From Pirellulales bacterium (GTDB lineage: Bacteria; Planctomycetota; Planctomycetia; Pirellulales; Thermoguttaceae): a stretch of 48,434 bases of DNA. Positions within the stretch are counted from its first letter, which is position 1. Every line of letters begins with the position of its first letter. The stretch spans positions 1 to 48,434 of the forward strand of contig JAFGRD010000064.1 in the NCBI GenBank assembly GCA_016935315.1, read 5' to 3'. Below the pieces are notes generated by a model that worked only from the letters and a program-made list of their open reading frames with translations, was not told the DNA's origin and searched no databases. The translations under genes were made by a program, and so were the position numbers. Below are positions 1 through 6,776 of the stretch, piece by piece.

Positions 1-1
1 G

Positions 2-31
2 CCCACCCAAAGCCCGCCCACCCAAAGCCCG
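2..31 (+). repeat. 15-bp perfect tandem repeat (2 copies) in Pro-rich linker
   Basis: Bases 2-16 and 17-31 are identical (cccacccaaagcccg). They encode two PTQSP units in the linker of the isomerase. The array may continue to the left of the window. Confidence 0.8.
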
Positions 32-1150
32 CCCCAGCCACCGCCTGCCGCGCCGGCCATGGAAATCTGCGAAACGTCCCTGATCGTGTCCAGGGTTGGC
101 ACCGAGGCGGTGTTGGCCAGCGATCTGATCGGAGAGATTGGCGAAATCGTTGCCCGCAACGCCCGCGATCTCTCGCCGGAGAAGATCGAAGCACAACGGG
201 AGCACTTTGTGCGCGAGGTGCGCGAGGGAATTCGCGAGCTGGCGGCCCGCGGCGATGTCCTCCCGACGACGCAAAAGGAGCTCGAGCGGGAAGTCTTGAT
301 CCGTCAGCTTCTGAAGCAGCAGATCGAAACGAAGTTGATCTACTACGACGCCCGCCAGGGCATTCCCGAGGAAAACCTTCCACTGGTGGAAAAGAACCTT
401 GGCGCGAAATTCGAGGAGTTCGAGCTGCCGGAGCTGATGAAGCGTTACGGCGCCGGCTCGCACCGGGAGCTGAACGAGCGGCTCCGGGCGACGGGCAGCT
501 CCCTGGAGAAGCAGAAGCGGTCGTTTGTCCAAAAGAACCTCGCCCGGGGATGGACGCGCGAGCAGATCAACTTCGACGACGAGATTACCCACTACCAGAT
601 GCAGCAATACTACGACGACCACCTGGCCGATTTTGAAACGCCGGCCCGCGTGCGCTGGGAAGAGCTGGCGACCCGGTTCTCCGACCACCCGACCGAAGAG
701 GCGGCCTACGCGGCCATCGCGCGGATGGGCAACATGGTCCAGAGCGGCGTGCCCTTTGCCCAGGTCGCCCAGCAGCACTCCAACGGCGCAACGGCCGCCG
801 ACGGGGGACGCCGCGATTGGACGGACCGGGGGAGCCTGGTGTGCGAGGATCTCGATCGCGCGCTGTTCGGGCTGCCCGTGGGGCAGCTCAGCAGGATCAT
901 CCAAAGCAAGATCGGGTTTCACATCGTTCGCGTGGTCGAGCGCAAAGAGTGGAACCGCAAACCGTTTGAGGACGTCCAAGTCCAGATCAAGAAGAAGGTC
1001 CGCAGCCAACGGACGGAGCAACAGTTGCGGGCGTACGTGTCTGGGCTGCGGAAGCAGATCCCCGTTTGGACCATCTTCGACGAGCGGGATGCGCAGCTTC
1101 AAGCCCGGCGAGAGAACGCTGCGGGCACGGAACGCTATCCGCAGCGATAG
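2..1150 (+). CDS. Parvulin-type peptidyl-prolyl cis-trans isomerase, 5' end outside window
   Basis: The frame is open from base 2, so the true start lies upstream. The first ATG, at 59, is preceded in frame by a Pro/Gln/Ser linker (PTQSPPTQSPPQPPPAAPA). A SurA-like N-terminal helical segment follows, containing VGTEAVLASDLIGEI. About residues 200-300 counted from the ATG at 59 form the PpiC/parvulin domain: ARVRWEELATRFS, then GVPFAQVAQQHSNG, GRRDWTDRGSL and the hallmark IGFHIVRVVERKE. The family catalyses prolyl isomerisation and often acts as a chaperone in the periplasm or at the membrane. The Pro-rich linker suggests a tethered or exported N-terminus, but no signal peptide is visible here. 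The gene ends at TAG 1148-1150 and faces the convergent small gene at 1242-1577. Function confidence is good; the exact substrate is unknown. Confidence 0.85.
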   Translation, partial: PTQSPPTQSPPQPPPAAPAMEICETSLIVSRVGTEAVLASDLIGEIGEIVARNARDLSPEKIEAQREHFVREVREGIRELAARGDVLPTTQKELEREVLIRQLLKQQIETKLIYYDARQGIPEENLPLVEKNLGAKFEEFELPELMKRYGAGSHRELNERLRATGSSLEKQKRSFVQKNLARGWTREQINFDDEITHYQMQQYYDDHLADFETPARVRWEELATRFSDHPTEEAAYAAIARMGNMVQSGVPFAQVAQQHSNGATAADGGRRDWTDRGSLVCEDLDRALFGLPVGQLSRIIQSKIGFHIVRVVERKEWNRKPFEDVQVQIKKKVRSQRTEQQLRAYVSGLRKQIPVWTIFDERDAQLQARRENAAGTERYPQR

Positions 1151-1241
1151 CGCCGGACGTGGCGTCGCGGGCTCGCCGCACGCAAGCCCCGAAGAGGCAC
1201 GACGCACCGTGGCGCAACGCTTTCCGTCTGCCGACGAACCG

Positions 1242-1577
1242 TCAGACGTCGACCGGCGGCTGGCCCACGTAGAGTTGCAGCACCTGGCTTTGGACCTTGA
1301 TCGCGCGGATGAGGATCCAGATCTGGTCCATCGTGAAGCCGTCGGGATCGGAGCGGGAGAGGTCCTCCAGTTCGGCGGTCATCGCGGCGTGCTGATCGGT
1401 GGCCGCCTGGAGTCGTATGCCCATCTCGTGCCAGACCTCCGACAATCGGTCGTCGTCGTCCAGCTCTTTGATGTCGCCGATGTAGTTGGTCAGCAGCAAA
1501 CAGAGTCGGGCGACGTCGCGCGGCATGGCTTGCGGCTGTAGCTTCTGGATACGGGCAGCCAGATCCTGGCAAGTCAT
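1242..1577 (-). CDS. Small hypothetical protein, 111 aa
   Basis: I do not recognise a family. The protein is acidic and probably all-helical, with stretches such as ARLCLLLTNYIGDIKELDDD, MGIRLQAATDQHAAM and MDQIWILIRAIKVQSQVLQLY. It has no signal peptide and no membrane segment. The start at 1577 is supported by GGAG eight bases upstream on the - strand (ttggagccacagcaatg). Amino-acid composition and codon pattern look like real coding sequence, unlike the longer frame on the same strand (1135-1764), which is rich in Arg/Pro/Gly. It converges with the isomerase gene and stands alone. Confidence 0.6.
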   Translation of the reverse strand: MTCQDLAARIQKLQPQAMPRDVARLCLLLTNYIGDIKELDDDDRLSEVWHEMGIRLQAATDQHAAMTAELEDLSRSDPDGFTMDQIWILIRAIKVQSQVLQLYVGQPPVDV

Positions 1578-1760
1578 TGCTGTGGCTCCAAGTTGACGGA
1601 GGTGTCGTGTGGCGTCGATCGCGCCGGATCCAGGGCATGTAGCGGAATCTCAGCCACCACGGCGACTGCCGAATCCCTGCTGTTGGCCCACGGGACCGAA
1701 AGACAAGACGTTGTGAAAAGGGTGTTCCGGGCCGTCCCGATAGGCACTTCCCGAAGTCGA

Positions 1761-1798
1761 GCACCGGGGGAGGTCGTCCTCCGGTGCCCTCTTTTTTT
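1761..1798 (+). terminator. Orphan rho-independent terminator, + strand
   Basis: The stem is GCACCGG (1761-1767) with AGG (1771-1773), paired to CCT (1778-1780) with CCGGTGC (1781-1787). It has a TCGT loop and a three-G bulge, and is followed by CTC and seven T (1792-1798). The T-run is only on the + strand side. No + strand gene ends nearby (the isomerase stops 610 bases upstream, with a - strand gene between), so a short + strand transcript from about 1580-1760 is possible. Confidence 0.6.
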
Positions 1799-1923
1799 AA
1801 GTCTAGGTCATAACTGAAAAAAAGGGGGAGATCGGCGCAAGTTATCTGCGGAAAACGGGTTGCGGTCGAAGCGTCGCCCTGCTGGCCGGGCCCGCCAATG
1901 GCGGCAGGTCGCCATCACTCTCC

Positions 1924-1951
1924 TTGCTGGCCACCGGGCCGCCGGTATAAT
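1924..1951 (+). promoter_or_regulatory. Sigma-70-like promoter for the HEAT-repeat gene
   Basis: TTGCTG (1924-1929), a 16-bp spacer and a perfect TATAAT (1946-1951). The predicted transcript start near 1958 leaves a leader of about 110 nt before the ATG at 2070. Confidence 0.6.
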
Positions 1952-2069
1952 CAACGGCGGTAGCACCCCCCTGAATTCGACGGCCACAGGTCGATAAGCC
2001 CTTGGCCAGAAGCCGTCGGCGGCCGGAACTGCCTGGTCGGCCGCCGGTTTTCTGCCCGCGAGCCCCGTC

Positions 2070-2822
2070 ATGACCGATCCCCCAAAAGCGGCACAGTACG
2101 ACCAGTGGGTCCGGCAACTTGAGGACCCGTGGTCGCGTCGGGTGGCTCGCAAGCAGTTGGTGGCCGCCCGGGCGGTGGGGTCGCTGCTGGAATGCCTCCA
2201 ATCCTCGAACGAGTCGGTCGTTTGGGCGGCCATCCAGTCGCTCGGCGAGCTGCAGGCCACCGAGGCCGTCGCGCCGCTGGTCGACCTGCTGGAACAAGGG
2301 ACCCTGACCCTCGACGTCGCCCAGGCGCTGACGGCGATCACCGGCGAGTATTTCGGCGCGAACGCGGCGCAGTGGCGCCAGTGGCTCGGCCGGTCGCCCG
2401 CCGCGGGCCCGCCCCAGGCCGACACGGCCGAGTGCATCCGCCAGACGGCCGGCTATCTGGGGGCCGAAGTGTCGGGTTCCGACAAGTCGTACGTGTTCAA
2501 GCTCTCCTTGCCGGAAGCCCGCGCGCAGAAGGTCGCCGTCTACTTCGGCCGCACCGACGACGTCGGCGATCAGATGGTGGTTATCTACAGCGAGTGCGGC
2601 CCGGCCAACCCGAAGCTCTACGAGGCCGTGCTGCGCAAGAACATGGGCATCCCCTCCGGGGCGTTTGCCATCCGCGACGTGAAGGGGAAGCCCCAGTTCG
2701 TGATGGTCGACACGATGCTGGCCCTTTCGGTCACGCCCAGCACGCTGGCCAAGCACATCGAGAACATCGCCACCCGCGCGGACATGGTCGAGAAGAGCCT
2801 GACGAAGGAGGATCGCCGCTAG
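2070..2822 (+). CDS. HEAT-repeat protein with C-terminal YbjN-like domain, 250 aa
   Basis: Residues about 15-110 hold HEAT-type helical repeats (SSNESVVWAAIQSLGELQAT, then EAVAPLVDLLEQGTLTLDVA), ending in a short linker around GRSPAAGPPQADTA. Residues about 115-245 look like the alpha/beta YbjN/type III secretion chaperone-like fold (YVFKLSLPEARAQKVAVYFG, ENIATRADMVEKSLTKEDRR). Such domains serve in protein-protein contacts; no enzyme motif is seen. The N-terminus lacks a signal, so the protein is probably cytoplasmic. A strong promoter lies upstream. The ATG at 2070 has no obvious Shine-Dalgarno, as for many genes here. It is followed at 2848 by a separate promoter for pdxJ. Confidence 0.7.
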   Translation: MTDPPKAAQYDQWVRQLEDPWSRRVARKQLVAARAVGSLLECLQSSNESVVWAAIQSLGELQATEAVAPLVDLLEQGTLTLDVAQALTAITGEYFGANAAQWRQWLGRSPAAGPPQADTAECIRQTAGYLGAEVSGSDKSYVFKLSLPEARAQKVAVYFGRTDDVGDQMVVIYSECGPANPKLYEAVLRKNMGIPSGAFAIRDVKGKPQFVMVDTMLALSVTPSTLAKHIENIATRADMVEKSLTKEDRR

Positions 2823-2847
2823 GTTTCCCTATCAAGGGGTGTGCGGA

Positions 2848-2878
2848 TTGAGATGCGACGCGGGGTAAACGTTATTAT
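2848..2878 (+). promoter_or_regulatory. Putative promoter for pdxJ
   Basis: TTGAGA (2848-2853), a 19-bp spacer and TATTAT (2873-2878). A transcript starting near 2885 would carry almost the whole dispersed repeat at 2881-2945 as its leader. Confidence 0.4.
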
Positions 2879-2880
2879 AG

Positions 2881-2945
2881 GTGGCAAAGCGTCTGCACCG
2901 CCTTTCTACCCATAAGAGTACCCAACCTGTTCTTTTGCGAGTCCC
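2881..2945 (-). repeat. Dispersed GGACTCG repeat, copy a
   Basis: Read on the - strand it begins GGGACTCGCAAAAGAAC and runs for 65 nt. By eye roughly 80 percent of positions match copy b at 4661-4726. It ends three bases before the pdxJ ATG. Its distal half can fold (AAAGCG with CGCCTTT). Confidence 0.8.
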
Positions 2946-2948
2946 AGG

Positions 2949-3662
2949 ATGCCCGAACTTGGTGTGAACATCGATCACGTCGCGACCTTGCGCCAGGCGC
3001 GACAGACCTACGAGCCGGACCCGGTCTGGGCGGCCGCGTTGGTGGAGTTGGGCGGGGCCGACTGCATTACGCTGCATCTGCGCGAGGACCGCCGCCATAT
3101 CCTCGACCGCGATTTGAGGGTCCTTCGCGAAACGGTCACCGTGAAGCTCAACCTGGAAATGGCCTGCGCCGAGGAAGTGCTGGACATCGCCTGCCGGACC
3201 AGGCCCGATCAGGCCACGTTGGTGCCGGAACGCCGCCAGGAAGTCACTACCGAGGGGGGGCTTGACATCGTGGGTCAACAGGACCGCGTGACCGCCGTCA
3301 GCCGACGATTGCAGCAGGCCGGCATCCGCGTGAGCCTGTTCCTGGACCCCGATCTGTGCCAGATCGAAGTCGCCGCGGAACTGGGGGCCGATGCGGTGGA
3401 GTTGCACACCGGTCAATACGCCTTGGCCAAACCCGGCGCTGCGCAACAGCGGGAGTTGGCAACCCTGATCGTCGCCGGGGCCCGAATCCGCGAGTTGGGC
3501 ATGACGCTGCACGCGGGCCACGGGCTGACCTACCGCAACGTTGGGCCGGTGGCCGTCATCGAGGGGATGCACGAGTTGAACATCGGCCACAGCATCATCG
3601 CCCGGGCGGTCATGGTCGGCCTGGAAAAGGCGGTCCGCCAGATGAAACGCCTGGTCTCTTGA
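2949..3662 (+). CDS. pdxJ: Pyridoxine 5'-phosphate synthase
   Basis: PdxJ condenses 3-amino-2-oxopropyl phosphate (from PdxA) with 1-deoxy-D-xylulose 5-phosphate to make pyridoxine 5'-phosphate, the last ring-forming step of the DXP-dependent vitamin B6 pathway, in the cytoplasm. The 237-residue protein has the usual TIM-barrel length and all family motifs in order: [15 protein letters not shown] (residues 4-18), [71 protein letters not shown] and [13 protein letters not shown]. The start at 2949 matches the family N-terminus. It lies 110 bp upstream of dapA, which may have its own promoter. Confidence 0.97.
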   Translation: MPELGVNIDHVATLRQARQTYEPDPVWAAALVELGGADCITLHLREDRRHILDRDLRVLRETVTVKLNLEMACAEEVLDIACRTRPDQATLVPERRQEVTTEGGLDIVGQQDRVTAVSRRLQQAGIRVSLFLDPDLCQIEVAAELGADAVELHTGQYALAKPGAAQQRELATLIVAGARIRELGMTLHAGHGLTYRNVGPVAVIEGMHELNIGHSIIARAVMVGLEKAVRQMKRLVS

Positions 3663-3678
3663 TCCAGTCGCGCGGTCC

Positions 3679-3705
3679 TTGCCGAAGGCGACCGCTAAAT
3701 ATCAT
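3679..3705 (+). promoter_or_regulatory. Putative promoter for dapA
   Basis: TTGCCG (3679-3684) and TATCAT (3700-3705), with a short 15-bp spacer. The -10 hexamer is the same as in the promoter proposed at 41292-41297. Confidence 0.3.
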
Positions 3706-3731
3706 GTCGCTACCGTTACCCTTTCCCTTCA

Positions 3732-3759
3732 GGACTCGTCAGACAACGAGCCCAGTTTG
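3732..3759 (+). repeat. Possible weak copy (f) of the GGACTCG repeat
   Basis: GGACTCGTCAGACAACGAGC resembles the first part of copy e (GGACTCGTAACCGAACGAGT) and keeps a CTCGT/ACGAG stem. It lies in the dapA leader. Similarity outside the stem is poor. Confidence 0.35.
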
Positions 3760-3772
3760 AAAGCGGATTGCC

Positions 3773-4660
3773 ATGCCTACCCGAAGCGAACAGTTTGCCG
3801 GCCTCTCCGTGGCCATGATCACGCCCTTCCGCAACGGCCAGATCGATGACGAGGCCTTGCGGCGACAAGTGGAATTTCAGGTCGAAGCGGGTACGACGTG
3901 CCTCTGCCCGGTGGGCACCACCGGCGAGTCGCCCACGCTGTCGCACCCGGAGCACGAGCGGGTGATCGCCGCCGTGGTCGAGGCCGCCGCGGGACGGATC
4001 AAGGTGATGGCCGGAACGGGCAGCAACAGCACGCAGGAGGCGTTGCGGCTGACCAGTCGGGCCGCCAAGACCGGGGCCGACGCCGCCCTGGTCGTGGCGC
4101 CCTATTACAATAAGCCGACCCAAGAGGGCTTCTACCAGCACTTCAAGGCGCTGGCCGAAGCGGTCGATATCCCGATCTGCATCTACAACATCCCCGGCCG
4201 GACGGCCAAGAACATCGAGCCGGAGACGATCCTCCGCCTGGCCGAGCTGCCCAACATCACCATGGTCAAGGAAGCCACCGGCTCGATGGATCAGGCCTCC
4301 CAAATCCTCGCCGCCACCGACCTGACGCTGCTCAGCGGCGACGACAGCCTGACCCTGCCCTTGATGGCCATCGGCGGCCGGGGCGTGATCTCGGTGGTCG
4401 GCAATCTCATCCCCGGAGACATGATCGCCCTGATCTCGGCCTTCGAGGCCGGCAACCTCGGCGAAGCCCGCCGCTGGCACCACAAGCTGTTCCCGCTCTG
4501 CCGCGACATGCTCGGGCTGGCCACCAATCCGATTCCCATCAAGGCGGCCATGAAGCTGCTCGGCCGCGACACGGGCGAGCTGCGGATGCCCATGACCCCG
4601 CTCTCGCCGCAGGAAGAGGCCCGGCTGCAAAAAACGCTGAGCGATTACGGGCTGTTGTAA
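3773..4660 (+). CDS. dapA: 4-hydroxy-tetrahydrodipicolinate synthase
   Basis: DapA condenses pyruvate with aspartate semialdehyde at the entry to lysine and diaminopimelate synthesis. The 295-residue length is normal for this class I aldolase family. Visible motifs are [14 protein letters not shown] (about residues 43-56), [36 protein letters not shown] with Tyr138 of the proton relay, and [10 protein letters not shown] with the Schiff-base Lys166. The C-terminal [17 protein letters not shown] is also typical. The start follows GCGGATTGCC with no strong Shine-Dalgarno. The stop TAA (4658-4660) is followed directly by dispersed-repeat copy b. Confidence 0.96.
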   Translation: MPTRSEQFAGLSVAMITPFRNGQIDDEALRRQVEFQVEAGTTCLCPVGTTGESPTLSHPEHERVIAAVVEAAAGRIKVMAGTGSNSTQEALRLTSRAAKTGADAALVVAPYYNKPTQEGFYQHFKALAEAVDIPICIYNIPGRTAKNIEPETILRLAELPNITMVKEATGSMDQASQILAATDLTLLSGDDSLTLPLMAIGGRGVISVVGNLIPGDMIALISAFEAGNLGEARRWHHKLFPLCRDMLGLATNPIPIKAAMKLLGRDTGELRMPMTPLSPQEEARLQKTLSDYGLL

Positions 4661-4726
4661 GGACTCGCAAAAGAATAAGTTGGGCATTCTCATGGATGGA
4701 AAGCCGGCGCAGACGCCTTTCCACCC
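4661..4726 (+). repeat. Dispersed GGACTCG repeat, copy b
   Basis: Begins GGACTCGCAAAAGAATAAGT on the base after the dapA stop codon and runs to about 4726, ending in a GGAAAG/CTTTCC hairpin (4699-4704 with 4717-4722). It separates dapA from the glycosyltransferase and is the source of a false upstream start for the latter. Confidence 0.85.
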
Positions 4727-4755
4727 ATCACGCGCGGCTGCTCGACTCGGTTGCC

Positions 4756-5901
4756 ATGGCCCAACTCCTGCTGCTGTGTGAATATGCCTCGCTCAACGGC
4801 GGTGAGCAATCGATGCTCTCCACGCTGGAGGGCGTTCGCGCCGCCGGGTTCGCGCCGGCGGTCGCGGCGCCGGCCGCGGGGCCGCTGGCCGACGCGTTGC
4901 GCGATCGCCGGGTCGAAGTCCTCCCTTTCGAAACCCACGACCGCAGCGGCCGGCGGCGGCCGCAAGACGCGCTTCGCCGCGAGCTGGCACGGTTGATTCG
5001 ACAACGCCGCCCCGATCTGCTGCACGCCAACAGTCTTTCGATGGGTCGCTTGTCGGGCCCGGTCGCGGCCGAGCTGGGACTGCCGAGCCTTGCCCACCTG
5101 CGCGACATCATCCGCCTCAGCCGCCGGGCGATCGGCGATCTGAATTGCCACACGCGGCTGCTGGCCGTCTCGGCGGCAACCCGCGACTACCACCTCAACG
5201 CCGGCCTGGCGGCCGCGAAGACCCACGTGCTGCCCAACGGCGTCGATCTTCAGCGATTCCGCCCGCGGGCGCCCAGCGGCTATTTGCACCAAGAGTTCGG
5301 TCTGCCGTCCGCAGCGCGGCTGATCGGCACAATCGGCCAGCTTGCCCTCCGCAAGGGCCAGGACGTGCTGGCCAAGGCCGCGAGCCTTCTGGGCAGGCAG
5401 TCGGGCGGCGAGCTTGGCGACGCGTCGGACGAGGTGCATTATCTGCTGGTCGGCGAGCGTTACTCCGACAAGGACGAATCGCGCCGCTTCGAGGCCGATC
5501 TGCGGGCCGCGGCCGCCGGCGCCATGGCGGGGCGTTTCCATCTGCTGGGCTATCGCCGCGACGTGGCCGAGCTGCTGGGGGAGCTGACGCTGCTGGTGCA
5601 TCCCGCCCGGCAGGAGCCGCTGGGGCGCGTCCTGCTGGAAGCCGCCGCCAGCGGCGTCGCGGCGATCGCCACCGACGTGGGCGGGACGCGCGAGATCTTT
5701 CCGCCCGAATCGCAATCCGCCCGCCTGGTTCCGCCCGGCGACGCGCCCGCTCTGGCCCGGGCGATCGCGGAACTGACCGCCGACGCGCCCGAACGTCGTC
5801 GCCTGGCGGCGGCCGCGCGCCGCCGCGCCGAATCGGCCTTCGACTTGCGGACGGCCACGGCGGGCCTGGTGACGCACTATCAGGCCGTGGCCCGGCGCTA
5901 A
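4756..5901 (+). CDS. GT4-family glycosyltransferase, 381 aa
   Basis: A GT-B fold retaining glycosyltransferase. The N-terminal half has LLLLCEYASLNGGEQSML (nucleotide-sugar transferase start with the GG loop) and RRPDLLHANSLSMGRLSGP. The C-terminal half has THVLPNGVDLQRFRP, IGTIGQLALRKGQDVL, LLGYRRDVAELL and the donor-site EPLGRVLLE (E-x7-E), followed by IATDVGGTREIF. The acceptor and sugar are not predictable. It probably acts at the inner face of the membrane in surface polysaccharide synthesis. I place the start at ATG 4756 (MAQLLLLCEYAS). The in-frame ATG at 4696 adds 20 residues encoded partly by the dispersed repeat. A hairpin follows the stop. Confidence 0.9.
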   Translation: MAQLLLLCEYASLNGGEQSMLSTLEGVRAAGFAPAVAAPAAGPLADALRDRRVEVLPFETHDRSGRRRPQDALRRELARLIRQRRPDLLHANSLSMGRLSGPVAAELGLPSLAHLRDIIRLSRRAIGDLNCHTRLLAVSAATRDYHLNAGLAAAKTHVLPNGVDLQRFRPRAPSGYLHQEFGLPSAARLIGTIGQLALRKGQDVLAKAASLLGRQSGGELGDASDEVHYLLVGERYSDKDESRRFEADLRAAAAGAMAGRFHLLGYRRDVAELLGELTLLVHPARQEPLGRVLLEAAASGVAAIATDVGGTREIFPPESQSARLVPPGDAPALARAIAELTADAPERRRLAAAARRRAESAFDLRTATAGLVTHYQAVARR

Positions 5902-5923
5902 TCAGCGACAAACCATGGCGGCG

Positions 5924-5962
5924 GGGTGGCACTGACGGGAAGTGAGTGAAAGTGTGCCACCC
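5924..5962 (+). terminator. Large inverted repeat after the glycosyltransferase gene
   Basis: GGGTGGCAC (5924-5932) pairs with GTGCCACCC (5954-5962) around a 21-nt loop. It begins 22 bases after the stop codon. There is no T-run, so it may be a transcript-end stabiliser or an intergenic palindromic repeat and not a classical terminator. Confidence 0.4.
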
Positions 5963-6576
5963 AGCCGCGGCAAGAAACGTCATGAAGGAGCAGAGTCTGA
6001 CGGACCTGAACATGAGGTTTGGCTTGGCGGCGCGCACGAGTGCGGGCAATCCGTCGGTTCCCCCTCGTTTGGTCCGCAGTCCACGCGGTGTGAATCCACG
6101 TGCTATGCCGGGTTGGTCCATCCGGCGTGGAGTCCGCTTGCGTCGATTCGGCCTGGCGGGGCTCGGCGCCCAAGGCCTTTGTCGCAAACAACTTCGATCG
6201 CTCGTCGGCCAAGGCCTCCTCGTCGCAACGGAAAGCCCTCGAAACACGGAGAATCGGGCACGTATGCAGTTCGACGAAACCGGTTGCCAGATCGAGAGTT
6301 AAGGGCCGAATCACCGCATTATTCTTGTCGAAGCGGTCCCGCGACGCCCGGCTGTTGACAAACGATTTTACCGGGCGCAACTGCTTGTCTCAACGGCACT
6401 TTTGGGGCCACGACCGTCGGCGAAACGGTTTTTCGCGGTCGAAAAGTGTTGCGACCAATTGGCTCCTTGGCCGTTTGCGCGGCGCCGGCGCGCCGCCCGT
6501 GAGGCGGGGCACACCGGGAAGCGGGGGTTCTGCTCCACCGATTGCCCGCTTTCTCTCCTTTCCCCCCGGCGTGACC
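5963..6576. other. Gene-poor stretch with no supported gene
   Basis: Overlapping open frames exist on both strands (+ 5946-6302, + 6100-6756, - 5898-6380). Their products are rich in Arg/Ser/Pro, have no recognisable motif, and lack the strong third-position GC bias of the neighbours. A lone TTGACA at 6355-6360 has no matching -10. I see no RNA gene. The stretch may be gene remains or untranslated sequence. Confidence 0.5.
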
Positions 6577-6589
6577 TATATTTTAGATG

Positions 6590-6612
6590 ACGGCGAATCG
6601 CCGTTGCCTTTT
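6590..6612 (+). terminator. Hairpin with short T-run
   Basis: ACGGCGA (6590-6596) and TCGCCGT (6598-6604) form a near-perfect palindrome followed by TGCCTTTT. It could end a + strand transcript from the gene-poor stretch. It follows an AT-rich block TATATTTTA (6577-6585). Confidence 0.35.
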
Positions 6613-6651
6613 CAGAACGTCTCCTCCCTGTTTTGCGTTCTCGTCGTGGAG

Positions 6652-6687
6652 GACCGACTCCGAGTCGGTCGGAAGCCCGCTTCGGGC
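6652..6687. repeat. Palindrome pair upstream of the C25-type gene
   Basis: GACCGACTC (6652-6660), one base, then GAGTCGGTC (6662-6670). Four bases later comes GCCCG CTT CGGGC (6675-6687). Both can fold as hairpins in the leader of the gene at 6777. Confidence 0.6.
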
Positions 6688-6776
6688 GAAATTTCCCCGC
6701 ACGTTGAATACCGCGCGTTCGGCTTTCCGCTGAAGCACGACACCTTGGACCCATAGCCACGCAACAGGTATCTGCA

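Noticed and set aside
2881-2945. Dispersed repeat as a small conserved peptide gene (TRKRTSW frame)
   Set aside because: Copies lack a common start codon and ribosome site, their downstream frames diverge, and substitutions do not favour synonymous sites.
4696-4755. Upstream start for the glycosyltransferase
   Set aside because: The extra residues are encoded by the end of repeat copy b; the family start fits ATG 4756.
5946-6302. Possible 118-aa gene
   Set aside because: No motif, weak third-position bias and many Arg/Ser/Pro; overlapping frames on both strands are equally open.
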